Shown piece after piece: positions 34,541-42,567 of a DNA stretch of 64,000 nt. Within the stretch, counting starts at the first letter, position 1; the number at the start of each line of letters is the position of its first letter. A program made the position numbers and the translations under genes. A model generated the notes under the pieces. That model was not told where the DNA came from, did not search any database, and worked only from the letters and a program-made list of their open reading frames with translations. The DNA comes from Gammaproteobacteria bacterium. Lineage in GTDB: Bacteria > Pseudomonadota > Gammaproteobacteria > Steroidobacterales > Foliamicaceae. Location of the stretch: contig VYBN01000033.1 of assembly GCA_009844425.1 (NCBI GenBank), positions 1-64,000 of the forward strand, given 5' to 3'.

Positions 34541-36040
34541 ATGAGTCATCGGACCGCATACTGCGCCGACGCCGTGCGCGCGCTGGAACGTGCGCTCATG
34601 GCAAGCGAAGGCATCGACAGCAACGCCCTGATGGAGCGCGCCGGCACGGCCGCCTACGCGCGCGCCCGTCGCGCCTTTCCCCGGGCGCGACGATGGATCG
34701 TCCTGGCCGGCGCAGGAAACAACGCGGGCGACGGCTTCGTGATGGCGCGTCTGGCGAAGCAGGAGGGCCTGGACGTCAAGGTCATGCTGCTGTCTCCCGA
34801 CAATCGGCCCCGGGGCGACGCGGCCACGCAGTTCGAGGCGGCGCGGCAATCCTCCGTGCCGTCCGGACCGCCGGCGCGCACGGAACTGGAAGGATGCGAC
34901 CTGATCGTTGACGCCATGCTCGGAATCGGGCTGGACCGCCCGCTGGGCGGGCTTTATCTCGAAACGGCACAGGCGGTCAATGAAGGCAGTGCGCCGGTCC
35001 TGGCCGTCGACATACCCACCGGCATACACGCCGACACCGGGGCCTTGATGACGGCGGCGGTCCGTGCGGCCCTGACGGTGACCTTCGTGGCCGACAAATG
35101 CGGGCTGTTCCTGGGTGACGCTCCGGATTTCGTGGGGCGGCGGGTGCTGGAGCCGCTCGGGCGGATTGCGCCGGACAGGGTAGCGGAAATCGGGACCGCA
35201 TTTGCGGAGAAGCCGATGTTGCGCGTGTTCACGGCAGAGATGCTGCGCGCGATGCTCCCGGCGCGGCAGCGCGCCGACCACAAGGGCCGCTTCGGGCATG
35301 TCCTGGTAGTGGCCGGCGGACCGGGAATGGGCGGCGCCGCAAGGCTGGCCGGCGAGGGCGCGTTGCGCGCGGGGGCGGGGCTCGTATCGGTGGCCACGCA
35401 CCCGGAACATTCGGCCGCGCTTCTGTCCGGACGGCCGGAACTCATGGTGCGCGGCGTCCGCAAAGCGGAAGAACTCGCGCCCCTGCTTGAACGGGCCACG
35501 GTGCTGGCGGCCGGCTGCGGTCTCGGCCAGGATGCCTGGTCCCGCGAAATGTTCGCAGCGGCCCGGGCCAGCAATCTGCCGATGGTGGTGGACGCGGACG
35601 GTCTCGGTCTCGTGCCCGAGTCTCCCGCGGGGGCCGCCCCGGCAATCCTGACACCGCACCCCGGCGAGGCCGCGCGGCTATTGGATAGCTCCAGCGCCCG
35701 GGTGCAGGACGACAGGCTGGACGCCGTTGCCGGACTCAGGAAGCGTCATGGCGGCGTGGCGCTGCTAAAGGGCGCGCACACGCTGGTTTCGGGAACCGAA
35801 AAACCGCCCTGGGTGATCGACGCCGGCAATCCCGGCATGGCGACGGCGGGGATGGGCGACGTGCTCACCGGACTGATGGCGGGCCTTTGGGCGCAGTTCC
35901 CCGAGGCCGAACCGGAAGACCTGGCCGCGCTGGCCGCTTTCGTGCATGCCCGGGCGGGCGATCGCGTTGCGGAGAATGGTCAGCGCGGGATGATCGCCGG
36001 GGACGTACTTGACGCCCTGCGTGCCGGATTGAATCCCTGA
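34541..36040 (+). CDS. nnr: Bifunctional NAD(P)H-hydrate epimerase / dehydratase
   Basis: A 499-residue repair enzyme for hydrated NAD(P)H. The N-terminal YjeF_N epimerase half shows AGAGNNAGDGFVMARL and AVDIPTGIHADTG. The C-terminal ADP/ATP-dependent dehydratase half shows GRFGHVLVVAGGPGMGGAARLAGEGALRAGAG, LTPHPGEAARLL, LLKGAHTLV and GNPGMATAGMGDVLTG. ATG 34541 fits the family N terminus; no strong ribosome site is visible. In many relatives tsaE follows directly; here an ATPase gene intervenes. Confidence 0.92.
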   Translation: MSHRTAYCADAVRALERALMASEGIDSNALMERAGTAAYARARRAFPRARRWIVLAGAGNNAGDGFVMARLAKQEGLDVKVMLLSPDNRPRGDAATQFEAARQSSVPSGPPARTELEGCDLIVDAMLGIGLDRPLGGLYLETAQAVNEGSAPVLAVDIPTGIHADTGALMTAAVRAALTVTFVADKCGLFLGDAPDFVGRRVLEPLGRIAPDRVAEIGTAFAEKPMLRVFTAEMLRAMLPARQRADHKGRFGHVLVVAGGPGMGGAARLAGEGALRAGAGLVSVATHPEHSAALLSGRPELMVRGVRKAEELAPLLERATVLAAGCGLGQDAWSREMFAAARASNLPMVVDADGLGLVPESPAGAAPAILTPHPGEAARLLDSSSARVQDDRLDAVAGLRKRHGGVALLKGAHTLVSGTEKPPWVIDAGNPGMATAGMGDVLTGLMAGLWAQFPEAEPEDLAALAAFVHARAGDRVAENGQRGMIAGDVLDALRAGLNP

Positions 36041-36168
36041 TTCGGCGCCGCGAGGATTATTTCGGCGCCGAGTAGAACTGGATAATGGCGCCTCCCCGAC
36101 TTGACGATATTCACATTTATATAAAAGTAAATTAGACTTACTCTTTCCAAATTTCTCGAATAAGAAGA

Positions 36169-37317
36169 ATGATTGAGCGTGACGGCCATGTCAGGGCATT
36201 GCGGCGGCTGTTCTCCAACAACTCCGTCATTGTCCTGCTGGGCCCCCGGGGAGCAGGCAAGACGACTCTGTCACACGAATTTGCGCAGCGCTCTCGCTCG
36301 AATGCCTATTTGTTCGACCTGGGCTCGGCGGCGGACCGTTCCAGGCTTGACGATCCGGACCTGGCGTTGTCCGGCCTGCAGGGTCTGATCGTGCTGGACG
36401 AAATCCACCGCGCCCCGCACATTATTGATGTCGTGCACCGGTTGTTGCTCAGGCCCCGAAACCCGGCGCGGTTCCTCTTACTCAGCAGCATCGTGCCGGA
36501 CAAACTGCGGCAACGGTTCGAAACGCTCTCCCAATTCAGCGCCTACTATGAACTCCCCGGGCTCCTGTCAGCCGAACTGCCCGTACCGCAGGCCAACGTG
36601 CTGTGGTTGAGGGGGGGGCTGCCGGCGTCGTACAGCGCCGGCAGCGACAGCGAGAGCTACGATTGGCGGGAGCGATACGTTCGCGACTTCCTGGAGCGCG
36701 ACCTCCATCGCCTGGCGACCAATGCTCCGGCGGACCGGATCGAACGGTTCCTGGTGATGCTGGCGCACAGCCATGCGCAGGTGTGGAACGGATCCGAACT
36801 GGCGCGATCGCTGGGCGTCTCGCATCACACCGCGCGCCGCTATCTGAACATTCTTCAATCCGCATTTGTCGTGCGCACGCTGAGCCCGTGGCGCGCGAAC
36901 CTGCCCAGGCGTCAGGTCAAGTCGCCCAAGGTTTATTTTCAGGACACGGGGCTGCTGCACTATTGCCTGGGCATTACGAGCCTGCGCGACCTGGAGCGGC
37001 ATCCCAGGTCGGGAGCTTCCTGGGAAGGCTTCGTGCTCGAGAACCTGATCCGTGTCCTTGGCCGAAAGGATTCGCAGTTCTATTTCTGGGCGGCGCACAC
37101 CGGGGCCAAGGTGGATCTCATCGTCCGGAGCGGCAGCCAGCTTCGCGGTTTCGAAATTCGTCGAACCTCCTCTCCCCGCATTACGCGCTCGGTCCGGTCC
37201 GCGCTGGAAAACCTTTCGCTGACGCGGATGGATGTGGTTCATGCGGGACCCTCAAGCATGGCTCTGGACAGGCGAACCCGCGCGATTTCGGCCGATCGCC
37301 TGCACGAGGAAGTATGA
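36169..37317 (+). CDS. AAA ATPase with DUF4143 domain
   Basis: A 382-residue ATPase. The P-loop is LLGPRGAGKTTL, Walker B-like LIVLDEIHRAP, then a winged-helix-like segment (NGSELARSLGVSHHTARRYLNIL) and the DUF4143 C terminus (KVYFQDTGLLHYCLGI, GASWEGFVLENLI, VDLIVRSGSQLRGFEIR). The C-terminal PD-(D/E)XK-like site reads Asp...GFEIR, with Arg where Lys is expected. Function is unknown; relatives are often single mobile genes. It interrupts nnr-tsaE, and the 128 bp upstream spacer is AT-rich. Confidence 0.82.
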   Translation: MIERDGHVRALRRLFSNNSVIVLLGPRGAGKTTLSHEFAQRSRSNAYLFDLGSAADRSRLDDPDLALSGLQGLIVLDEIHRAPHIIDVVHRLLLRPRNPARFLLLSSIVPDKLRQRFETLSQFSAYYELPGLLSAELPVPQANVLWLRGGLPASYSAGSDSESYDWRERYVRDFLERDLHRLATNAPADRIERFLVMLAHSHAQVWNGSELARSLGVSHHTARRYLNILQSAFVVRTLSPWRANLPRRQVKSPKVYFQDTGLLHYCLGITSLRDLERHPRSGASWEGFVLENLIRVLGRKDSQFYFWAAHTGAKVDLIVRSGSQLRGFEIRRTSSPRITRSVRSALENLSLTRMDVVHAGPSSMALDRRTRAISADRLHEEV

Positions 37318-37320
37318 GCC

Positions 37321-37884
37321 TTGACCCCCGGCCTGCAAGATCGGGCGGCTGTCTTTTGCGCCCGTAGCGTCGACGGCCTGACGGCGCTGGGACGAACACT
37401 TGGCGGGGCCCTGCAGGAAGCCGTCGCCGGAAGTCCTTTCCTGCTTCTTGCCCTGGACGGAGAACTGGGGGCCGGGAAGACGACCCTTGCCGCCGCAACG
37501 CTGGCGGCGCTGGGCGTCCGGTCACGGGTAACAAGCCCCACCTACGGGCTGGTGCATGCGCATAGTTTCGCCATTGGCGGGACGGGACGGAAGGTGGAAG
37601 CCCTGCATGTGGACCTGTACCGCCTGCGGCATCTGGCCGAACTGGATGAACTCGGTCTTGAGGACGGTATTCAGTCCACGCCGGCCGCGGCCTCCCAGGT
37701 ATTGCTGGTGGAGTGGTTCGAGAACGCCCGGGGACGCCTGGGTCCCCCCGATCTCGCATGCCGTCTCAAGCATGCGAAACGCGGCAGGCTCGTGAATCTG
37801 CGCGCCCACTCGACTCCGGGCGCCCGGATTCTGCGGTTGCTGCGCGGTACGGCTCACTCCGAGCTGCAATTGCTCTCTGAGTAG
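37321..37884 (+). CDS. tsaE: tRNA threonylcarbamoyladenosine biosynthesis ATPase TsaE
   Basis: A 187-residue ATPase needed with TsaB and TsaD for t6A modification. The P-loop is GELGAGKTT, followed by SPTYGLVHAH, HVDLYRLRHLAELDELGLED and LVEWFENA. The start is TTG 37321, 3 nt after the ATPase stop; an overlapping ATG in another frame soon hits a stop. The C terminus is about 30 residues longer than usual. Confidence 0.9.
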   Translation: MTPGLQDRAAVFCARSVDGLTALGRTLGGALQEAVAGSPFLLLALDGELGAGKTTLAAATLAALGVRSRVTSPTYGLVHAHSFAIGGTGRKVEALHVDLYRLRHLAELDELGLEDGIQSTPAAASQVLLVEWFENARGRLGPPDLACRLKHAKRGRLVNLRAHSTPGARILRLLRGTAHSELQLLSE

Positions 37885-37933
37885 GATATTTATTAAATAG
37901 TGGGGATAGCCTACTAATATTCTTGGAATTTCC

Positions 37934-37961
37934 TTGACAAGCGGCCCCTCGGAGCTATACT
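37934..37961 (+). promoter_or_regulatory. Sigma-70-type promoter of amiC
   Basis: TTGACA (37934-37939) and TATACT (37956-37961) with a 16 bp spacer lie about 33 bp before the amiC ATG. They are preceded by an AT-rich stretch. This is the clearest consensus promoter in the window. Confidence 0.75.
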
Positions 37962-37993
37962 CGCCAACGAGGAAACCCGAACAAGCAGCAGGC

Positions 37994-39304
37994 ATGACCG
38001 CCCACCGCCTCCTCGTTACTCTTGTTGCCGGGCTTATGGCCGGCGCCCTGAACGCCGCACCCGCGCGCATAGACGGCATCCGCGTGGCCGAGTACGACTC
38101 GAAGACGCGGGTGGTCCTTGAACTGGATCAGGCGCGCAGCCACACGATCGAGGTGCTGGACAACCAGCCGCGGGTTGTCGTGGATCTCTATTCCGCGAGG
38201 ATGAGCGCCACGCTTCCGCAGCGGGGCACGGGGATCGTCCGGCGGATGCGTCACGGCCGTCACCCGGGCGACATGCTGCGCGTGGTGTTCGACCTGCATG
38301 CCGCCGCGACCGCTACCAGCTTTGCCGTGGCCGCGGGCAAGGACGGCGGCAGTCATCGTATCGTGGTCGATATCTATCCCGGGGGCATCGGGCAGGAAGC
38401 CGTTGAGGAGGAAATCGCGGCGCCCGCGAACCGCGACGTGCTCATCGCCGTCGATGCCGGGCACGGCGGCAGGGACCCGGGCGCCATCGGCAGGGGAGGA
38501 TTGCAGGAAAAAAACGTGGTCCTTGCGGTGTCCCGGCGGCTGGCGCGAATAATCGGCCGGGAGCCGGGAATGTCCTCCATGCTGACGCGCGACGGCGATT
38601 ATTACATCCCGCTCCGCAAGCGCTATGCGCTTGCCCAGCAGCGCAACGCCGACCTGTTCGTGTCGGTGCACGCGGACGCCGTGAGGAACCGGAGCGTCCG
38701 CGGCTCAAGCGTCTACGCGCTGTCCGAAAAAGGGTCATCCGATGAGGCCCGCCGGCTCGCGCGGCGGGAAAACGCATCCGACATGATTGGCGGCATCGAG
38801 ATGGACGGAATGCCGCCCACCGTTGCGACCATGATCATCGATCTGTCGCAGAACGCTTCCATCGGCGCCAGCCTGGAAGTAGGCGGCGATATTCTCCAGT
38901 ACCTGCAGGGCGTTGACCGGGTGCGGAAGTCGAGAGTGCAGACGGCGCCGTTTGCAGTGCTCAAGGCTCACGACGTGCCTTCGATCCTGGTGGAGACCGC
39001 CTACATTTCAAACCCGCAGGACGAGCGGCTGCTCAATAGCGACAGCTACCAGGAAAAGCTGGCCCAGGCCATTCTGTCGGGGATTCGCGCGTATTTCTAC
39101 CGGAACCCGCCGCGCGGCACGCTGATCGCGCAGCGGGTCGCGGCCGGCGAAATGCCGGAGCAGCAATATGTGGCCCGCCGCGGCGACACGCTGAGCGGAA
39201 TCGCCCAGCGCTTCAATGTGCCCCTCGCGGTACTGATCCGCGCCAACAACCTCCCGAGCGACCGCCTCCGCGTCGGCCAGGTGTTAAGAATCCCCGCCAG
39301 CTGA
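37994..39304 (+). CDS. amiC: N-acetylmuramoyl-L-alanine amidase with AMIN and LysM domains
   Basis: A 436-residue periplasmic amidase that splits septal peptidoglycan. A signal peptide covers about residues 1-22. The AMIN domain spans about 25-130 (IDGIRVAEYDSKTRVVLEL), the Amidase_3 zinc domain about 150-375 (VAVDAGHGGRDPGAIG, VSVHADAVRN, LVETAYISNP), and a LysM motif ends the protein (YVARRGDTLSGIAQRFNV). This domain set matches AmiB/AmiC, which need activation by LytM factors such as EnvC or NlpD. Confidence 0.92.
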   Translation: MTAHRLLVTLVAGLMAGALNAAPARIDGIRVAEYDSKTRVVLELDQARSHTIEVLDNQPRVVVDLYSARMSATLPQRGTGIVRRMRHGRHPGDMLRVVFDLHAAATATSFAVAAGKDGGSHRIVVDIYPGGIGQEAVEEEIAAPANRDVLIAVDAGHGGRDPGAIGRGGLQEKNVVLAVSRRLARIIGREPGMSSMLTRDGDYYIPLRKRYALAQQRNADLFVSVHADAVRNRSVRGSSVYALSEKGSSDEARRLARRENASDMIGGIEMDGMPPTVATMIIDLSQNASIGASLEVGGDILQYLQGVDRVRKSRVQTAPFAVLKAHDVPSILVETAYISNPQDERLLNSDSYQEKLAQAILSGIRAYFYRNPPRGTLIAQRVAAGEMPEQQYVARRGDTLSGIAQRFNVPLAVLIRANNLPSDRLRVGQVLRIPAS

Positions 39305-39329
39305 CACGAACCCTATTTCTGCTCCCTTC

Positions 39330-39437
39330 GCCCGGCTATTGCGCCCCTTCTCGCTGGAGACGCATGAAGTCGTCCTGACGCTCGGCGAAGGCATCCTGCC
39401 TTCGACGCTCCCGCGAGAAGGGGCGCAATAGCCGGGC
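39330..39437 (+). repeat. Dispersed hairpin element F (forward)
   Basis: Outer arms pair over 25 bp starting GCCCGGCTATTGCGC, then one mismatch and GGAG/CTCC. The core starts ACGCATGAA, with hairpin 1 GTCG-TCC-TGAC and hairpin 2 AAGGCA-TCC-TGCCTT. It lies in the convergent amiC/ligB spacer, in sense orientation to amiC. Confidence 0.85.
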
Positions 39438-39471
39438 TTGAGCTGGCGCTGTACGGGTTGGCGGTATGCGA

Positions 39472-39579
39472 GCCTCGTTCGTTGCCCCCTCCCCGCAGGG
39501 GCGTCGGGGGCAGGACGCCCCCGACGAGCGTCAGGACGACTTCATGCGTCCCCTGCGGGGAGGGGGCAACGAACGAGGC
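39472..39579 (-). repeat. Dispersed hairpin element G (reverse)
   Basis: Outer arms pair perfectly over 30 bp starting GCCTCGTTCGTTGCC. On the minus strand the core has hairpin 1 GTCG-TCC-TGAC and hairpin 2 GGGGGCG-TCC-TGCCCCC. It forms an inverted pair with F, 34 bp apart, in sense orientation to ligB. Confidence 0.85.
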
Positions 39580-39593
39580 GGGACCAGCACGCC

Positions 39594-40412
39594 CTATAGC
39601 TGTACTACGCCGACGGTGCAGCCGACGGCGAAGATCGGTATCGGCTCGTAGAACAGCAGCTCGCGCGGGCTTCCGGCGGTGGCGCCGGCCACGCACACGA
39701 AGGTGCGTATCTCGAATCCTCCCTGGCCCGCGTCCCGGTACGTTTCCGCATCGCTGTAGCCGGTCATGCCGGAGTAGTCGCCGCGTACCCAGCGGTCGAG
39801 AAATTCCCGGTCCCAAGCCTCGTTGATCTTGCCGGAGTCGGGCGTGCAGGGCCAGTGGGAAAGCCCGCCGGTTCCGATCAACGCAATCCGTTCGGGCTGC
39901 TCTTCGCAGGCGCGGCGCAGGCTCTCGCCGAATTTCCAGGCGCGCTTGAGCGGCGTCAGCGGCGGACCCTGGCAGTTGATGTTGGCGGGGATGACGGGAA
40001 GGTCGTAACGGGGCGTCAGGAAGTTGAGCGGAACCATCACTCCGTGATCGAACTTCCATTCCTGGGCGTAACTCACGTCCACATCTTCCAGAACCACACC
40101 GATGAGGCGCTCCGCCAGATCGGCATTGCCGGGGATGCTAGCCTTGCCGATGCCCAGCCACTCCTCGTCCTCGACCGGGCCCTCGTAGCCGTCCGCCATC
40201 CCCAGGCAGTAGGCCGGCATGTTGTCCATGAAGAAGTTGGCGAAATGCTCCGCCGCAACCACGATCAGCGCGTCCGGGCGGGCCGCTTCCAGACGCCGGC
40301 GCATTTCGCGCATCCGGGTATAGAACCCCTCGCGCTGCGCCTTGCCGGCGCGCTCGTACCGTCCGGTGATTCCGGGGGCATGGCTGCAGACGCCGGCGAA
40401 TACGAGGCTCAT
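39594..40412 (-). CDS. Class III extradiol dioxygenase, LigB-like subunit
   Basis: A 272-residue protein of the LigB family, ring-cleaving non-haem iron dioxygenases acting on protocatechuate, gallate or related catechols. Candidate iron ligands are His in VCSHAPGITG, His in VAAEHFANFF and Glu in LFYEPIPIF; DHGVMVPLNF is the catalytic-His region. The start overlaps the small LigA-like gene as ATGA, so a longer frame to 40508 is rejected. The substrate is not determined and no other catabolic genes are adjacent. Confidence 0.83.
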   Translation of the reverse strand: MSLVFAGVCSHAPGITGRYERAGKAQREGFYTRMREMRRRLEAARPDALIVVAAEHFANFFMDNMPAYCLGMADGYEGPVEDEEWLGIGKASIPGNADLAERLIGVVLEDVDVSYAQEWKFDHGVMVPLNFLTPRYDLPVIPANINCQGPPLTPLKRAWKFGESLRRACEEQPERIALIGTGGLSHWPCTPDSGKINEAWDREFLDRWVRGDYSGMTGYSDAETYRDAGQGGFEIRTFVCVAGATAGSPRELLFYEPIPIFAVGCTVGVVQL

Positions 40413-40711
40413 GTTTCGGTCATCGCGTACAGGCCCGACCGCACGGGTCCGTACCGCTCGACGCCGTCGCGCATGGCCTGCAGATACTCGTCCCACTCGT
40501 ATCCGCACAGCGCGGCGTAGTGCATCAGCAGCTGGCCGTTGACGCCCATTACATAAAGCAACCCGATGTCCGGTTCGCGCAGGGCGGTCTTTTCACCGTC
40601 GTCCAGGGGATAGTCCGCGAGCAGATCCTCAAAATCCCTTTCGTAGCGTTGCCGGACATGCTCGTCCCTATTCAGCTGGTAGATCAGCTTCTGCAGGTAG
40701 TAAAGACTCAT
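40409..40711 (-). CDS. LigA-like small subunit of the extradiol dioxygenase
   Basis: A 100-residue helical protein. The pattern LQKLIYQLNRDEHVRQRYERDFEDLLADYPLDDGEKTALREPDIGLLYVMGVNGQLLMHYAAL matches the LigA/aromatic-ring-opening dioxygenase small-subunit family. It precedes and overlaps the LigB-like gene, consistent with an alpha-beta dioxygenase. No ribosome site is clear before the ATG. It is divergent from mraZ. Confidence 0.82.
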   Translation of the reverse strand: MSLYYLQKLIYQLNRDEHVRQRYERDFEDLLADYPLDDGEKTALREPDIGLLYVMGVNGQLLMHYAALCGYEWDEYLQAMRDGVERYGPVRSGLYAMTET

Positions 40712-40805
40712 GGGGTTTCGCGGGTGCGGGAGCGCCGATTCAGGTTCCCGGACCGATATTGCATCCGCGGTGTTTCTCCGTCAACGAAAGACCGCCCGCA
40801 GACGC

Positions 40806-40856
40806 TTGCGGTAGCACTATTTTGGGGTATAGTGGGAGTCTGTGGGAGATTGTGGG
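40806..40856 (+). promoter_or_regulatory. dcw-cluster promoter with three MraZ boxes
   Basis: TTGCGG (40806-40811) and TATAGT (40828-40833) are 16 bp apart. Three GTGGG words start at 40832, 40842 and 40852, an exact 10 bp period, matching MraZ operator repeats. The first overlaps the -10 box, so bound MraZ would block transcription. mraZ starts 16 bp further on. Confidence 0.82.
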
Positions 40857-40871
40857 TTAAGCGGATAGGGA

Positions 40872-41300
40872 ATGTTTCACGGCCCGGCCAATGTCACCCT
40901 GGATACCAAGGGCAGGTTCGGCGTCCCTGCGCGTTACCGGCAGGAAGTTGCCGAGGCCAGTGGCGGGCGCGTGGTCTGCACCGTTCATCCGGACCGGTGC
41001 GTGCTGATCTACCTGCCGGAGGATTTTGCCAAAGTCAGGGACGATGTGATACGGCAGAAGGGGGGCCGGGACGCGGAAAGGCTGATCGTGGGCTACGCGA
41101 CCGACGTCTCGCTGGACGCGGCCGGGCGCCTGCGCGTGCCTCCGGTCTTAAGGGAACACTGCGATCTTCAGCGCCAGGCCACGCTGCTGGCGCTGGGGCG
41201 CAGCTTTGAATTGTGGGATGCGGCGCGGTGGCGCGAGAGGGCGCTGGAAGTCGGCGCAAGCGAATCCGTGGACGCAGCCCTGAGCGCCGTGCAACTTTGA
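40872..41300 (+). CDS. mraZ: Transcriptional regulator MraZ
   Basis: A 142-residue AbrB-fold repressor of the dcw operon. Two repeats of the DNA-binding motif are seen: DTKGRFGVPARYR and DAAGRLRVPPVLR. It is the first gene of the cluster and its operator lies just upstream. Confidence 0.95.
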   Translation: MFHGPANVTLDTKGRFGVPARYRQEVAEASGGRVVCTVHPDRCVLIYLPEDFAKVRDDVIRQKGGRDAERLIVGYATDVSLDAAGRLRVPPVLREHCDLQRQATLLALGRSFELWDAARWRERALEVGASESVDAALSAVQL

Positions 41301-42232
41301 ATGCCCACGGAGCGTTCGAGCATGAACCCGCGCTGCTGGAGGAAACGCTTCACGGCCTGGCGCTTGATCCCCACGGCCTCTACGTTGACGCGACCTATGG
41401 GCGCGGCGGGCACAGCCGGGCGATTCTGGCGGGTCTTGGAAAGCGCGGACGCCTGCATGCGATGGACTGCGACCCGCAAGCGGCGCAGTCGGCCCGGGCG
41501 CTCGCGGAACGGGATCCGAGGTTTTCGATCGAACACGGCAATTTCCGCCACCTCGCCCGCTCGCTCGAACGCAAGGGCTGGCAGGGCAGTGTGCATGGTG
41601 TTCTCTTCGACCTTGGGGTTTCACTTCCGCAACTCACCGACCCGGACCGCGGCTTCAGCCTGCGCTCGGATGGGCCGCTGGACATGCGCATGAATCCCAC
41701 CGAGGGCCAAAGCGCCGCCGAATGGCTGAACCGCGCGCCGATGAATGAAATCGCCCGCGTGATACGAAATTGCGGAGAGGAGCCCCAGGCGCTCAGGATC
41801 GCCGATGCCATCTGCCGCAACCGGCCGGTATCCAGCTGCTCCGGCCTGGCGCGGCTGGTGGCGTCCGCCGCGCGGAACCCCAAGCCCGGAATTCATCCGG
41901 CCACCCGAACGTTCATGGCGCTGCGCATATTCATCAACGCCGAGCTCAAGGCGCTTGAGGACGCGTTGCCGCAGGCGGTACGGAGCCTGCGCCCGCACGG
42001 ACGCCTTTGCGTGATTGCCTTTCACTCCCTGGAGGACCGCATCGTGAAGCGCTACATGCGCAATGCTTCGCGCCTGCCTCCTCCGCTTGCCCGGCTGCCG
42101 TCCGTCCCCTCGGCAGCCGGGCCTTTACTCAAGATCGTGGGCAGGATGCAGCGTTGCGGCGCCGCCGAAAGCCGGCGAAATCCGCGAGCCCGCAGCGCCC
42201 GCCTGCGCGTTGCCGAACGACTGGCCGCCTGA
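41297..42232 (+). CDS. rsmH: 16S rRNA (cytosine-1402-N4)-methyltransferase RsmH
   Basis: A 311-residue SAM-dependent methyltransferase. YVDATYGRGGHSRAIL is motif I, with VLFDLGVSLPQLTDPDRGFS and CVIAFHSLEDRIVKRY as family signatures. The start is probably TTG 41297, overlapping the mraZ stop as TTGA; this places the conserved HEPALLEE near the N terminus as usual. Confidence 0.93.
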   Translation: MNAHGAFEHEPALLEETLHGLALDPHGLYVDATYGRGGHSRAILAGLGKRGRLHAMDCDPQAAQSARALAERDPRFSIEHGNFRHLARSLERKGWQGSVHGVLFDLGVSLPQLTDPDRGFSLRSDGPLDMRMNPTEGQSAAEWLNRAPMNEIARVIRNCGEEPQALRIADAICRNRPVSSCSGLARLVASAARNPKPGIHPATRTFMALRIFINAELKALEDALPQAVRSLRPHGRLCVIAFHSLEDRIVKRYMRNASRLPPPLARLPSVPSAAGPLLKIVGRMQRCGAAESRRNPRARSARLRVAERLAA

Positions 42233-42240
42233 AGCGAACG

Positions 42241-42564
42241 ATGAAATCCGGGCGCTTTTCGTCACTGCTGCTGCTCGGCCTTGCATTTGCAACGCTGGCA
42301 AGCGGCATTCTCCTCAGCTACGCGCGCCATGAACACAGGGTGCAGTTTCGGGCCATGCAGGACCTGATCGGCGAGCGCGATCAACTGGAAGTGGAATGGG
42401 GCGCGTTGCAACTGGAGCGCGCGACCTGGGCCGGATATCGCCGCATAGACCGCGAGGCGAGCGAACGCCTGGCGATGCGGCGGCCCGAGCAGCACGACAT
42501 CGTGTTCCTGCGGGTGGGGTCGGCGGATTCCTCTTCAACAGGCCCGCGCGCGGCGAGCAGGTAA
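42241..42564 (+). CDS. ftsL: Cell division protein FtsL
   Basis: A 107-residue bitopic protein. One transmembrane helix (about 8-27) is followed by a leucine-zipper-like coiled coil (LIGERDQLEVEWGALQLERATW). It forms the FtsQLB complex at the septum. The position between rsmH and ftsI is diagnostic. Confidence 0.88.
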   Translation: MKSGRFSSLLLLGLAFATLASGILLSYARHEHRVQFRAMQDLIGERDQLEVEWGALQLERATWAGYRRIDREASERLAMRRPEQHDIVFLRVGSADSSSTGPRAASR

Positions 42565-42567
42565 ACC

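Noticed and set aside
36101-36125. Promoter TTGACG ... TATAAA before the DUF4143 ATPase
   Set aside because: The spacing is only 13 bp, too short for a standard sigma-70 promoter.
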